Assembly (NCBI GenBank): GCA_943736015.1
Contig: OX031061.1
Span: 64,548,192-64,612,191, forward strand
DNA: 64,000 bases
Origin: Tridacna crocea
Lineage: Eukaryota > Mollusca > Bivalvia > Cardiida > Cardiidae
Reading direction: 5' to 3'
Shown: in pieces, positions 45,001 to 48,540 of the stretch
Numbering within the stretch: position 1 is the first letter of the stretch
How the letters are laid out: every line of letters begins with the position of its first letter
Translations under genes and position numbers: made by a program
Notes under the pieces: model-generated
What the model was told of the DNA's origin: nothing
What the model saw: the letters and a program-made list of their open reading frames with translations, nothing else
The model's database searches: none

Positions 45001-46427
45001 TTTAAACATATTTTATTCATCAATTATATATAAATACAAAGATCTACAGACAAATCAACAAATTAACAAACAATAACTGACGAAATGGATCAGAACGAAA
45101 GCTAAGCTTATATTGTTCTTCTCCAAAATTTCAGATACACAGTTACAGGTTGATAACGTAATAAAAAATCATAATGGTATTTTGATTGCTATTGAAAGAA
45201 AACCGTTGGAAAGAAAAACAGAACAGGAAAAAAAGCTGAAAAATAAGCTAAATTATAACCTAAGGTTCCATTCTGATGCTATACTAATCATCTAAAAGAT
45301 TGAATTCGATCTCTCACTTTTTTTTGTAATTATAACCCCATTTAATTTTGCATGACCCATATATTTACTGGCACAAAAATAGGACTTACTGGTTAAAAAT
45401 GCACGTGCGTCCAGGCTCCAGAAGCGCCCTCTGTCGGTCTGACGCACTAAGGGCCGATAATCCAGATGCATCGAAGTCCAGCATTTCCAAATTGGCGAAA
45501 TGTTGAAAACTGTTTTCACATAGGTCGTTAACTGGGTTGTAATAAACTTCTGTAACTGGGCATATATGTCTGAAATACAAATCAATCATTTAAGTGTGTT
45601 TTTTTATCTTTTTTTTTTTCTCTAAAATTAGTGCAAGATAACTGGAAACATCAACGTATGTGTCTGAATCCTGTTCCAACCATAGACTTTTCGACTGTCT
45701 TTGTCTAATTTGCGAGCTAAACTTTTTGTCAAAATGTTCACAACATTTTTTTTCTGTCGTTGTTGCTTTTTTTATAAAAAAAAAAATGTCAATAGCAATA
45801 ACTTGCACTTTTCTCGTGGTAATAATGTATCGAGAAAAATCGGAGTGAAGGTGCCTATATCGAGTTTCAGTTTTCTGCTCCCAATTAATCTGAAAACCCG
45901 CAGGCCGGAAGAGCAGACAGTTCATTGCCACCCTGTCTGATTCCTGTAAACTGAGCATTAACACGGTGAAAAACTCGACACAAATTATAAGTACTAAAAT
46001 TTCTGTTAGTTTAAAAAAGGAGAATGTCGAAAATCCTGTATTCTCTGACTTCAACTTAGAAATTACAATCTGTACCAATCAATCCTGTATTTTACCTGCC
46101 CTGAGAAAATAGGCTTTTGAAGACATTGTGGGAAAAGGAGAAAATGCTGGTTACCAGCATTTTCTCCTTTTCCCACAACGTTTTCTACCATAACCGAGAA
46201 ATTCCTGTCCATTTAGTCACAATAAAATTGGCGTCTGAAAGTGCTTTATGATACGGACGAGTCTAATTTTTTGTGTGTGTTTTATTTCTATTATTATTTT
46301 TATTTATTTATTTATCTTTCTCGTAAAAAGTAAACAAAAAAGTGAAAAAATACCTGCTCTGTGCTTTCACTGGCCCTGACATGGTCCACATCAGCCACAC
46401 GAGGATAGGAGAGATAACCCCACCCAT
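1..46427 (-). CDS. SCO-spondin-like giant secreted multidomain glycoprotein gene (37 exons traced, 3' end outside window)
   Basis: Gene span; exons are listed separately. The spliced reading frame is about 1,770 residues and every donor/acceptor pair keeps phase. Domain order by residue: signal peptide 1-24; EMI-like 25-108; EGF-like 109-143; TB-like 144-193; vWD1 about 208-382, C8 about 384-475, TIL 476-555; vWD2 about 565-764, C8 765-844, TIL 845-934, second TIL 935-1020; vWD3 about 1052-1233, C8 1234-1320, TIL 1321-1400; six LDL-A repeats about 1416-1660; Thr-rich linker; cysteine-free segment. Known vertebrate SCO-spondin has EMI, three vWD units, then LDL-A repeats, followed by thrombospondin repeats, which would lie left of this window. 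Zonadhesin, hemocytin and gel-forming mucins share vWD-C8-TIL units but lack the LDL-A block. Inferred role: secreted extracellular matrix or gel protein. The family name is less certain than the architecture. Confidence 0.82.
634..884 (-). CDS. Exon 36: cysteine-poor beta-rich segment
   Basis: The 251-nt exon has acceptor tttgtag and donor AACA-type ACA|gtaagc, phase 1 in, 0 out. It encodes [40 protein letters not shown] and [17 protein letters not shown]. There is one Cys near the start. Strand-rich composition suggests a beta sandwich; the family is not recognised. In SCO-spondins this position can hold a discoidin-type insert, but no signature residues support that here. Confidence 0.78.
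885..2228. other. Intron 35: no recognised element
   Basis: AT-rich sequence between exons 36 and 35. I see no coding signal, RNA gene or repeat family. Confidence 0.6.
2229..2258 (-). CDS. Exon 35: 30-nt Thr/Ser micro-exon
   Basis: The acceptor tttttttag and donor ACAG|gtaagc bracket 30 nt, phase 1 in and out. They encode TTTVVTSST plus junction residues, a mucin-like linker. The exon is short, but both splice sites are good and the phases match exons 34 and 36. Confidence 0.72.
2259..3297. other. Intron 34: no recognised element
   Basis: AT-rich, with no clear repeat or coding segment. A CTTAAT-type duplication near 2788 (cttaatccttaatcc) is trivial. Confidence 0.6.
3298..3423 (-). CDS. 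Exon 34: LDL-A repeat 6
   Basis: The 126-nt exon has acceptor ctgtag and donor ACAA|gttagt, phase 1 in and out. It encodes [36 protein letters not shown], then HPEIT leading into the Thr-rich linker. This is the last LDL-A repeat visible in the window. Confidence 0.92.
3753..3948. mobile_element. Foldback MITE 'gtattcaccaaccattctta' family, copy 1
   Basis: The two arms (gttcttggtcttattcttca and its inverse) meet at a centre reading gattggctaaaccaaatggt/ttagccaatc. Intron 33-34 region of the D-domain gene. Confidence 0.8.
4138..4373 (-). mobile_element. TTAA hairpin MITE, subfamily 3 (inverted)
   Basis: It begins TTAACCCTTTACCCCATAAG and ends GGAGTAAAGGGTTA. The centre is a palindrome around AAATTGCTCGTTAAGAGCAA flanked by 'aggtgaaattgctcg'-type arms. 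It matches the copies at 50126 and 61305 in opposite orientation. Intron 33. Confidence 0.8.
4420..4545 (-). CDS. Exon 33: LDL-A repeat 5 with two extra cysteines
   Basis: The 126-nt exon has acceptor gttttcag and donor GAAG|gtatat, phase 1 in and out. It encodes [18 protein letters not shown], then [18 protein letters not shown]. Eight cysteines are present rather than six (extra N-C-T-C and C-Q-C), so one additional disulfide is possible. Confidence 0.9.
4866..4988 (-). CDS. Exon 32: LDL-A repeat 4
   Basis: The 123-nt exon has acceptor tatag and donor TGTA|gtaagt, phase 1 in and out. It encodes [19 protein letters not shown], then [17 protein letters not shown]. The calcium motif is canonical. 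The usual hydrophobic F of the F-x-C strand is replaced by Y. Confidence 0.91.
6314..6445 (-). CDS. Exon 31: LDL-A repeat 3
   Basis: The 132-nt exon has acceptor attgcag and donor GGAA|gtaagt, phase 1 in and out. It encodes [39 protein letters not shown], a six-cysteine LDL-A repeat with SDESDE as the calcium loop. Confidence 0.92.
7536..7661 (-). CDS. Exon 30: LDL-A repeat 2 with acidic insertion
   Basis: The 126-nt exon has acceptor cctaaag and donor TGTG|gtgtgt, phase 1 in and out. It encodes [42 protein letters not shown]. The usual DGSDE loop is enlarged and more acidic than in the neighbouring repeats. Confidence 0.91.
8350..8925. repeat. Diverged tandem repeat, about 135-bp unit, about four units
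   Basis: Recurring blocks: agacaaacatatcggaccaa / aaattctgatcaagtttcaa / aatgttctgactcggtttta, each followed by atggcctctagagtgtacac-like and 'gacccgat..cc' blocks. Intron 29. Confidence 0.7.
8930..9420. repeat. Diverged tandem repeat, about 65-80-bp unit, six to seven units
   Basis: The core 'tggtatttctggccactttagac' recurs with variants (tagccactttgaac, tcgccactttagag, gtcactttagac, ggccactttagact, ggccatttcagaca). It ends in a small inverted pair ttagccaccttacacatttg/aaatgtgtaaggtggctaac at 9324-9373. Confidence 0.72.
9526..9683 (-). CDS. Exon 29: LDL-receptor class A repeat 1
   Basis: The 158-nt exon has acceptor gttag and donor TGTG|gtaggt, phase 2 in, 1 out. After a C-x-C linker it encodes an LDL-A repeat: [32 protein letters not shown]. 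The calcium-binding C-x-D-G-S-D-E-x-x-C motif is intact. Confidence 0.93.
10359..10452 (-). CDS. Exon 28: TIL domain 3 (end) and linker
   Basis: The 94-nt exon has acceptor tttgcag and donor ACTG|gtatgt, phase 1 in, 2 out. It encodes [20 protein letters not shown] and [12 protein letters not shown], closing the TIL domain and leading into the LDL-A block. A subfamily-1 hairpin MITE begins 48 nt upstream of the acceptor, at 10500. Confidence 0.89.
10500..10725 (+). mobile_element. TTAA hairpin MITE, subfamily 1 ends with subfamily 2 core
   Basis: The ends read CTTTCCCAAACAATCCCTGG and GTTTGGGAAAGGGTTAA, as in subfamily 1. The palindromic core carries the GCTGGTAACCAGC centre of subfamily 2, so it looks recombinant. 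It lies just upstream of exon 28. Confidence 0.78.
11290..11439 (-). CDS. Exon 27: TIL domain 3 (first part)
   Basis: The 150-nt exon has acceptor ctgctag and donor CATG|gtttgt, phase 1 in and out. It encodes [36 protein letters not shown]. This is the TIL 'CP.....C...C..tC' pattern ending at the CFCPdG turn. Confidence 0.92.
11908..12017 (-). CDS. Exon 26: second half of C8 domain 3
   Basis: The 110-nt exon has acceptor ttcaag and donor TGTG|gtaagt, phase 2 in, 1 out. It encodes [20 protein letters not shown], then [11 protein letters not shown]. The G-D-C-E-C-L-C-x-A-I-A-A-x-A-x-A-C string is the diagnostic end of C8 domains. Confidence 0.93.
12018..13130. other. Intron 25: AT-rich, no recognised element
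   Basis: Long A/T runs only, apart from the short duplication at its right end. No coding or RNA signal seen. Confidence 0.55.
13130..13193. repeat. 29-30-bp exact direct duplication
   Basis: The unit agtaaagaaaaaaaattata plus gactacac occurs twice back to back, next to exon 25. Confidence 0.8.
13237..13385 (-). CDS. Exon 25: first half of C8 domain 3
   Basis: The 149-nt exon has acceptor gcttcag and donor GCAG|gtaaaa, phase 0 in, 2 out. It encodes [37 protein letters not shown] and C, the C8 signature '..F..C...v.p..fy..C..D.C'. Confidence 0.91.
14320..14852 (-). mobile_element. tRNA-headed SINE, dimeric arrangement
   Basis: Two nearly identical heads (14320-14527 and 14644-14852) flank a 116-bp linker. 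Each contains, on the minus strand, an A-box-like tggctcagtggttagggta and a B-box-like ggttcgaat-type sequence (plus strand gggattcgaactccgaac). The same head-linker-head order recurs at 58698-59493. Intron 24. Confidence 0.82.
14993..15066 (-). CDS. Exon 24: vWD3 to C8 connector
   Basis: The 74-nt exon has acceptor atacag and donor GAG|gtaagc, phase 1 in, 0 out. It encodes [12 protein letters not shown] and [13 protein letters not shown]. The F-x-N-S-W connector is standard after the vWD core. A tRNA-headed SINE pair lies just downstream in the next intron. Confidence 0.87.
15715..15843 (-). CDS. Exon 23: end of third vWD core
   Basis: The 129-nt exon has acceptor ttttcag and donor ACAG|gtagtt, phase 1 in and out. 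It encodes [20 protein letters not shown], then [10 protein letters not shown]. The CGLC position again lacks its first Cys (K-G-L-C). Confidence 0.91.
16550..16641 (-). CDS. Exon 22: middle of third vWD domain
   Basis: The 92-nt exon has acceptor ctaacag and donor TTGG|gtatgt, phase 2 in, 1 out. It encodes [20 protein letters not shown] and GLTVQYDL, vWD beta strands with the 'G..v.v....gl.v.wd' pattern. Confidence 0.87.
17621..17876 (-). CDS. Exon 21: start of third vWD domain, with GDPH
   Basis: The 256-nt exon has acceptor actttag and donor ACAG|gttggt, phase 1 in, 2 out. It encodes [20 protein letters not shown], the most canonical vWD opening in this protein, then [24 protein letters not shown] is the tetrapeptide that self-cleaves between Asp and Pro in some mucins. 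No cleavage is shown here. Confidence 0.93.
18857..18906 (-). CDS. Exon 20: linker to third vWD domain
   Basis: The 50-nt exon has acceptor tttatag and donor CCTG|gtgagt, phase 2 in, 1 out. It encodes [17 protein letters not shown], the short C-x-C...W-x...C linker that precedes vWD domains. Both phases fit only its two neighbours. Confidence 0.84.
19681..19772 (-). CDS. Exon 19: end of additional TIL domain
   Basis: The 92-nt exon has acceptor ttctcag and donor AATA|gtgagt, phase 0 in, 2 out. It encodes [20 protein letters not shown] and [10 protein letters not shown]. The C-x5-C-x-C ending and the post-TIL 'G..f..Ge.....C' linker complete the domain begun in exon 18. Confidence 0.87.
20017..20058 (-). 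other. Candidate alternative cassette exon (42 nt, phase 0-0)
   Basis: Between exons 18 and 19, an acceptor with a T-rich tract (tttgtttttag) opens 42 nt encoding [14 protein letters not shown], ending AAT|gttcac. It is symmetric in phase 0, so inclusion would keep frame and add one Cys inside the TIL loop. The direct exon 18-19 join already gives canonical TIL spacing, so constitutive use is unlikely. Weak donor. Confidence 0.25.
20161..20365 (-). CDS. Exon 18: additional TIL domain (first part)
   Basis: The 205-nt exon has acceptor ctttcag and donor GAT|gtaagt, phase 2 in, 0 out. It encodes [30 protein letters not shown], then [13 protein letters not shown]. This begins a second TIL domain directly after the second assembly. 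It joins exon 19 with exactly the 11-residue Cys-Cys spacing seen in TIL domain 1. Confidence 0.88.
20910..21180 (-). CDS. Exon 17: TIL domain 2
   Basis: The 271-nt exon has acceptor attctag and donor CATG|gtatgg, phase 1 in, 2 out. It includes [31 protein letters not shown] and [10 protein letters not shown], a TIL domain followed by a linker of the type [11 protein letters not shown]. Confidence 0.9.
21228..21842. mobile_element. Partial relative of the 1.33-kb foldback
   Basis: It shares gatctgattggacaatatg-type end sequence, gagccccatatactttacta, and the central hairpin sequence gcaggggactcggaaacttg. The structure is incomplete. Intron 16. Confidence 0.6.
21975..22212 (-). CDS. Exon 16: C8 domain 2
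   Basis: The 238-nt exon has acceptor atttcag and donor TGTG|gtaagt, phase 0 in, 1 out. It encodes [32 protein letters not shown] and [15 protein letters not shown]. This is a complete C8 domain in one exon, whereas C8-1 and C8-3 are split. Confidence 0.9.
22766..22933 (-). CDS. Exon 15: end of second vWD domain
   Basis: The 168-nt exon has acceptor tttttcag and donor CTG|gttcgt, phase 0 in and out. It opens [20 protein letters not shown], the CGLCGxF motif with Ile in place of the first Cys. It continues through [20 protein letters not shown] into the C8 connector. Confidence 0.9.
23000..24040. other. Intron 14: no recognised element
   Basis: AT-rich with poly-A at 23540; nothing else recognised. 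Confidence 0.5.
24094..24402 (-). CDS. Exon 14: body of second vWD domain
   Basis: The 309-nt exon is the longest in this gene within the window (acceptor cttttag, donor AAG|gttagt, phase 0 in and out). It encodes alternating strands such as [35 protein letters not shown] and [15 protein letters not shown]. These follow the vWD strand pattern including the internal VNG..LP turn. Confidence 0.93.
25812..25959 (-). CDS. Exon 13: start of second vWD domain
   Basis: The 148-nt exon has acceptor ttccag and donor CAG|gtaact, phase 2 in, 0 out. It encodes [20 protein letters not shown], then [17 protein letters not shown]. The N-x-C-x-C...W-x-C linker followed by TFDG marks the vWD start. The GDPH position reads FQHV. 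Confidence 0.9.
26036..26180 (+). mobile_element. Degenerate hairpin MITE fragment
   Basis: The hairpin core GAAAATGCCGGTGAACAGCA with a shortened arm. Related decayed fragments lie at about 18150-18265, 20565-20835, 22519-22640, 30600-30830, 34850-35000, 41150-41215 and 49172-49300. Confidence 0.5.
26986..27229 (-). CDS. Exon 12: TIL domain 1
   Basis: The 244-nt exon has acceptor atttcag and donor CATG|gtaaca, phase 1 in, 2 out. It encodes a full trypsin-inhibitor-like cysteine-rich domain: [40 protein letters not shown]. The sequence then enters the post-TIL linker [20 protein letters not shown]. Cysteine spacing matches TIL domains of D assemblies. Confidence 0.92.
27613..27772 (-). CDS. 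Exon 11: second half of C8 domain 1
   Basis: The 160-nt exon has acceptor atacaag and donor TGTC|gtaagc, phase 0 in, 1 out. It encodes [20 protein letters not shown] and then [15 protein letters not shown]. This matches the C8 tail 'C..D.C........vC..l......C', with an acidic insert. The exon ends just before the TIL domain. Confidence 0.87.
28262..28375 (-). CDS. Exon 10: first half of C8 domain 1
   Basis: The 114-nt exon has acceptor cctgcag and donor TAT|gtgagt, phase 0 in and out. It includes [24 protein letters not shown] and QGY. The spacing of cysteines around a '..C..l....f..C' core matches the C8 domain that follows vWD. Confidence 0.86.
28480..29345. repeat. Diverged tandem repeat, about 110-bp unit
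   Basis: Repeated blocks: ggacaccatacagtcatagg, cacatgtgaatcctcctaca, ttctccctgcattatttgtg. Seven or more units. Intron 9; a smaller two-unit repeat (about 170 bp) with a related block follows at 29765-30060. Confidence 0.72.
29513..29741 (+). mobile_element. TTAA hairpin MITE, subfamily 1
   Basis: It starts CCCTTTCCCAAACAAGCCCT and ends GTTTGGGAAAGGTTAA, with core palindrome GGAGAAATTGATCGTTACGA mirrored. It sits inside a minisatellite-like region in intron 9. Confidence 0.82.
30354..30439 (-). CDS. Exon 9: vWD1 to C8 connector
   Basis: The 86-nt exon has acceptor attgcag and donor GTG|gtaagg, phase 1 in, 0 out. It encodes [20 protein letters not shown] followed by YAVTTDNQV, the usual F-x-N-S-W/Y connector after the vWD core. 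Confidence 0.88.
30948..31194. mobile_element. Foldback element with two internal palindromes
   Basis: The outer inverted repeat is catgcgaaaaggggcattt with its inverse at the right end. Each arm contains its own palindrome (gatcagcctgcgcagtccgc and gattagcctgtgcatactgc). Intron 8. Confidence 0.8.
31389..31550 (-). CDS. Exon 8: end of first vWD core (DGLCGNFN)
   Basis: The 162-nt exon has acceptor gtttcag and donor GATG|gtaagg, phase 1 in and out. It encodes [14 protein letters not shown] and then the diagnostic [12 protein letters not shown]. In most vWD domains this reads CGLCGNFN; the first Cys of the CGLC motif is Asp here. Confidence 0.92.
32648..32875 (+). mobile_element. TTAA hairpin MITE, subfamily 2
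   Basis: It begins TTAACCCATTACCACACAAT and ends GTGTGGTAAAGAGTTAA. Its centre is a long perfect hairpin (GTGGGAAAAGGAGAAAATGC, GCTGGTAACCAGC, then the mirror). Intron 7. Confidence 0.85.
33459..34003. mobile_element. About 540-bp TIR element, copy 1
   Basis: The terminal inverted repeat is about 60 bp: catcttcgcaagccaaggg at left, ccttggctcgcgaagatgt at right. No transposase frame is recognised. Intron 7. Confidence 0.78.
35376..35585 (+). mobile_element. TTAA hairpin MITE, subfamily 1 with deleted hairpin centre
   Basis: The ends are typical of subfamily 1. The core reads GGAGAAATTGCTCCTTTTCC, so the palindrome tip (about 19-20 nt) has been lost cleanly. It ends about 40 nt from exon 7. 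Confidence 0.82.
35624..35744 (-). CDS. Exon 7: middle of first vWD domain
   Basis: The 121-nt exon has acceptor tgcacag and donor AGCA|gtaagt, phase 0 in, 1 out. It encodes beta-strand-like sequence including [20 protein letters not shown], the usual 'V.vNG..v.lP' strand pair of vWD domains in divergent form. A decayed-looking copy of the TTAA hairpin MITE ends about 40 nt downstream at 35585. Confidence 0.87.
36316..36590 (-). mobile_element. tRNA-derived SINE, second family
   Basis: On the minus strand it begins tgcccgcacgggtggctcag (A box) and continues to gagttcgaaacccggttgag (B box). It ends near cttagctgttaaagtggcgt and a TTG-rich tail. A plus-strand copy is at 47226. Confidence 0.8.
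36868..37150. mobile_element. Foldback MITE, copy 1
   Basis: A stem formed by aatagaggataatcaacttg and its inverse (caagttgattattctattta). It is followed by gttgatatcgtcactagtga, itself near-palindromic. Intron 6. Confidence 0.7.
37254..37453 (-). CDS. Exon 6: start of first vWD domain
   Basis: The 200-nt exon has acceptor gattcag and donor AAG|gtaatt, phase 1 in, 0 out. It includes the domain-opening strand [20 protein letters not shown] and VLVEHVHCD. The position usually filled by GDPHY reads TDYY, so the autocleavage tetrapeptide is absent here. Confidence 0.9.
37625..38545. repeat. Diverged tandem repeat, about 130-bp unit
   Basis: Recurring blocks: tttgtcttgatgatatcttg, aatgggtcatgtcaggtcaa, aactaggtcactaggtcaaa and gtgtacgctctagaggccac, in at least five imperfect units. 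Intron 5. Confidence 0.72.
39035..39184 (-). CDS. Exon 5: TB/8-Cys-like module
   Basis: The 150-nt exon has acceptor actaag and donor ATAG|gtgact, phase 1 in and out. It includes [20 protein letters not shown], then [10 protein letters not shown] and CNRC. The T-x-x-E-CC...WG...C-x-x-C spacing resembles the TGF-beta-binding (TB) module of fibrillins, although CC replaces the usual CCC. The reading frame is well supported by phase; the domain name is an inference. Confidence 0.8.
40027..40131 (-). CDS. Exon 4: EGF-like domain
   Basis: The 105-nt exon has acceptor ttccag and donor GGAG|gtctga, phase 1 in and out. It encodes [20 protein letters not shown], then PGYLGPTC. That is the six-cysteine C-x3-C-x5-C-x5-C-x-C-x8-C pattern of an EGF-like module with the usual GY/F-x-G-x-x-C ending. 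Confidence 0.9.
40395..40944 (-). mobile_element. Internally deleted mariner element with long TIRs
   Basis: The element is bounded by TA dinucleotides (40393-40394 and 40945-40946). Terminal inverted repeats begin cgaggggaggtcaataag on the left and match the right end inverted. The imperfect similarity extends about 175 bp inwards, to a 'gttggaaaacctat' block on each side. The core at 40536-40772 (-) encodes a transposase remnant with [19 protein letters not shown], the third catalytic Asp block of the mariner DD34D family. The first two catalytic Asp blocks are missing, so it is non-autonomous. It lies in intron 3 of the D-domain gene. Confidence 0.85.
41325..41395 (-). CDS. Exon 3: EMI-like C-terminal motif CCAGWSG
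   Basis: The 71-nt exon has acceptor ctacag and donor GAAC|gtgagt, phase 2 in, 1 out. It encodes [17 protein letters not shown]. The CC-x-GW-x-G pattern followed by a Cys is the hallmark end of EMI domains before an EGF module. It lies in the repeat-rich stretch between the large introns 2 and 3. Confidence 0.83.
41644..41660 (+). repeat. Poly-C tract
   Basis: A run of about 15 C in intron 2. Other simple tracts: GA repeat 34326-34344, CTT/TTA repeats 49348-49390, poly-C 63028-63039, poly-G 63148-63158. Confidence 0.85.
42318..42546 (+). mobile_element. TTAA hairpin MITE, subfamily 1 (near full-length)
   Basis: Flanking TTAA is present on both sides (42318-42321 and 42543-42546). The core palindrome is intact, centred on GCTCGTTACGAGC. 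It is a good reference copy for the subfamily. Intron 2. Confidence 0.88.
42898..43195 (+). mobile_element. SINE, third family, copy 1
   Basis: A B-box-like gaaggttcgatccctggcta is followed by the shared body (tatttctttccgaggattaa, gcgttaaacaccatacaatc). The A-box region is degraded. Intron 2. Confidence 0.7.
43270..44093. repeat. Tandem array of a palindromic repeat (about 152-bp unit, four units)
   Basis: Each unit holds an imperfect 80-bp palindrome starting atcgtcggtttacttcgaaa, centred on 'taactatagcgggttacaagctgtagtta', then about 70 bp ending gcataaatccccataatttg. Palindromes start at 43290, 43443, 43818 and 43969. The gap between units two and three is enlarged by the nested MITE at 43575-43802. 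Confidence 0.88.
43575..43802 (-). mobile_element. TTAA hairpin MITE, subfamily 2, inserted in the palindromic tandem array
   Basis: TTAA at 43575-43578 and 43799-43802 flank the element. The neighbouring unoccupied array units contain the pre-insertion site (ataatttggttaatggatca near 43412-43435). Confidence 0.9.
44342..44782 (+). mobile_element. Two adjacent TTAA hairpin MITEs, subfamily 2
   Basis: The first copy is 44342-44568. The second, 44565-44782, is truncated at its left end and shares the middle TTAA. The core of the second is diverged (GAGAGCACTGGTAACCAGCA). Intron 2. Confidence 0.78.
45390..45569 (-). CDS. Exon 2: N-terminal EMI-like region
   Basis: The 180-nt exon has acceptor tttcag and donor CCA|gtaagt, phase 2 in and out. 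It begins [18 protein letters not shown] and ends GRTCIFNQ. Together with exon 3 it forms a cysteine-rich unit whose end resembles the tail of an EMI domain. The first half of a canonical EMI domain is not obvious, so the name rests mainly on the C-terminal motif. Confidence 0.8.
46080..46270 (+). mobile_element. Diverged TTAA hairpin MITE in intron 1
   Basis: The core palindrome GTGGGAAAAGGAGAAAATGC, GCTGGTTACCAGC and its mirror is intact. The outer arms are diverged and the TTAA ends are not visible. The window edge of exon 1 is about 80 nt away. Confidence 0.68.
46354..46427 (-). CDS. Exon 1: start codon and signal peptide
   Basis: The ATG at 46427 sits in a good initiation context (CCGCC before it, G after it). 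It opens 24 residues with a hydrophobic core ([12 protein letters not shown]) and a likely cleavage region near VKAQS. The donor is AG|gtatttt, leaving phase 2. No upstream exon is needed because the signal peptide is at the N-terminus. Any 5' UTR lies to the right. Confidence 0.85.
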
Positions 46428-47107
46428 GGCGGATATTTCCTAAACTGGCGACTTTGTGAATTTACGTTAATTTCTCTATGATCTATACAATCTTTGTCGT
46501 TTAGAGAAAAAATATTGCCAGTATTATTTATTTTCTTGTCTGGCCTGATTTCTACCGAAAGAAGAAAAAAATGGGTATATAAACGTATATGTTTCTTCAA
46601 CATGCCGTGTTCTGAATGGTCAGCATTGTCCACATGACTGTCTATCGGCGATTTCATTGGATTGCTACCGGCGGTGTTACACAACTGGATGGCTACAATA
46701 TGTTGCACATGCTGTTGATTTGTGTTCAATATGATATTACAGATTTGTTTAGATTAATATTAGTTTAATATCTTCCTCGTCGTATTTGTACCGAAATGCA
46801 ATTGTTTATCTAACAGATTTCTACAGTCTTTGTTTATTCTCCTTGTTTGTTCATTAGTGCTAAGTTTGTTTTAAAGAGCAGGGGTGACCAAATCGAATTT
46901 CTATTTCCCAGGTAAATGTAAGATAAGTATACAGATGTGCTCTTAGAAAGGTTACGTGCTGTTGATTTTTAAATGATAGAGTTTTTTTTTTTTTCATCTT
47001 TTCTTTCCTTTATTATGAAGGGTACAAAATATATATGAGCCATGCTCTGACAAAAGGGAACTTAATTCAACTCCGTGATCCATGGTACCAAGCAAACCAT
47101 CACATAT

Positions 47108-47188
47108 GTCGTCGGTTTATTTCTAGAACCTCGTAACTATAGCTTGTTACAGCCTGTAGTTACGAGGTTTTTGAAGTAAATGGACTAT
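47108..47188. repeat. Solo copy of the palindromic array unit
   Basis: The same palindrome (gtcgtcggtttatttctaga at left, inverted at right) without the flanking linker, so the palindrome is the mobile part. Intergenic. Confidence 0.75.
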
Positions 47189-47225
47189 ATATGGATCCAT
47201 AATAGCCCGACTGTTGTAGCCATCA

Positions 47226-47475
47226 GCGCGGTCGGGTAGCTCAGCAGTTAGTGAATCTGACTGATGACCTGAAGGTTGCGGGTTCGATACAGCAAACTTT
47301 CTTTCCGGCGTATTTTATTTTTTCTTTTCTCACCTCTGATGGGTGTGAGAAAAACAGTCATTGGGTTTGGAAAGAAAGTTGTGTCAGTACTGATAAGAGA
47401 AAGCTAGGAAACACATGGGTGCGTCACTGACCGCCATGATAGGACCTTAGCTGTTAAAATGCTGTGGTTGAAACC
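47226..47475 (+). mobile_element. tRNA-derived SINE, second family, plus-strand copy
   Basis: A box gtcgggtagctcagcagtta, B box gcgggttcgatacagcaaac. The body shares accgccatgataggacctta with the copy at 36316 in opposite orientation. Intergenic. Confidence 0.78.
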
Positions 47476-47999
47476 TTTCGCAGATGCATTAAGCCGCCCT
47501 TTTCACAGGGCCGTAGGAAGCAATTTTGGAGGGGGGGGGCAAAATTTTCAGAATCGGCTTGTCCCGATTTGACTTATAGTGTGTTTGGTTATGCAGTGAG
47601 AAATAATCCACCTACAAATACTAGGGACCGAAATAGAAAGAAATTTGTTCAACAATGTGGTGAATTATGAGATTTTGAGAAGAAAGAAAGTAGAAAATCA
47701 CACTCAATGAAATGTGATTTCGGAAAATGTTTGGTGTCTGTCAGATAACAAAAATAGATGAAAAATTTCTGTGGCTCACCTCCGTTTGTTTAGAACTATT
47801 TTGATTTGAAATTTTCTATCAGAGTATCGTCAGTAAGCTATTCTGACATATTATTTCATCCTCTTTATACCTCTTCTCTCGTTTTATTTCTCTTTGTATC
47901 TCACAATGTTAAAATTCTGTACTTGTCCAAGTTCAAACATAAACAGTCAAAATTCAAATCCAGAACTTGTATGAGATAGAATAGAATTGATTGATTGAT

Positions 48000-48325
48000 T
48001 GATTGGGTAATTGTATGGTGTTCAACGCCGTTTTCAATATTATTTCAGTTATATCGCGGCGGCCAGTACGCCTATTTAGGCATTCTGGAGCTTCTTTTAC
48101 CAGTACTTCGCAGAATTTTCTTTCCAAGCCACTGGCTGCTTTCCGACATGATCATCGTCGAAACAACTGTCAACGGTGGGAGAGGAATGAATCCTGTAGC
48201 AATGATTATCATCAATCCTTGAAAAGAAATTGGCCGAGCCAAGGGTCGTAGCCAGGGATCGAAACTTGGACCCCCGTGTTCTCAAGTCCTGCATGCTATT
48301 GACCGAACTACCTGGGCTCGGCGAG
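48000..48325 (-). mobile_element. SINE, third family, copy 2
   Basis: Read on the minus strand: gagcccaggtagttcggtca head, ccagggatcgaaacttggac B box on plus, tail at a gattgattgattgattggg repeat. Intergenic. Confidence 0.75.
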
Positions 48326-48540
48326 ATAGAGTAGGAACATTTTGACTTTTTCCCCTTTTTTCCCAAAATGTTTTTAAAATGATACCTCCATACGGACGTA
48401 AAAACGTGGAGTTTTGTGAAGGGTAGTAAATTTACCTAATAACGTAGTTGAAAAAAAAATCTACTTGCTGCTTGCAACTTTTTCATATCAATGGTTGCTA
48501 TGATCTACGTATGAATCTCCAATGCATTCTTTTTACCTTT

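Noticed and set aside
45590-46078. 162-codon open frame on the minus strand in intron 1
   Set aside because: Lys/Phe/Ser-rich low-complexity translation of an AT-rich intron. The phase join of exons 1 and 2 works without it.
47464-47670. Plus-strand 68-codon frame
   Set aside because: It starts in a SINE tail and crosses a poly-G MITE end.
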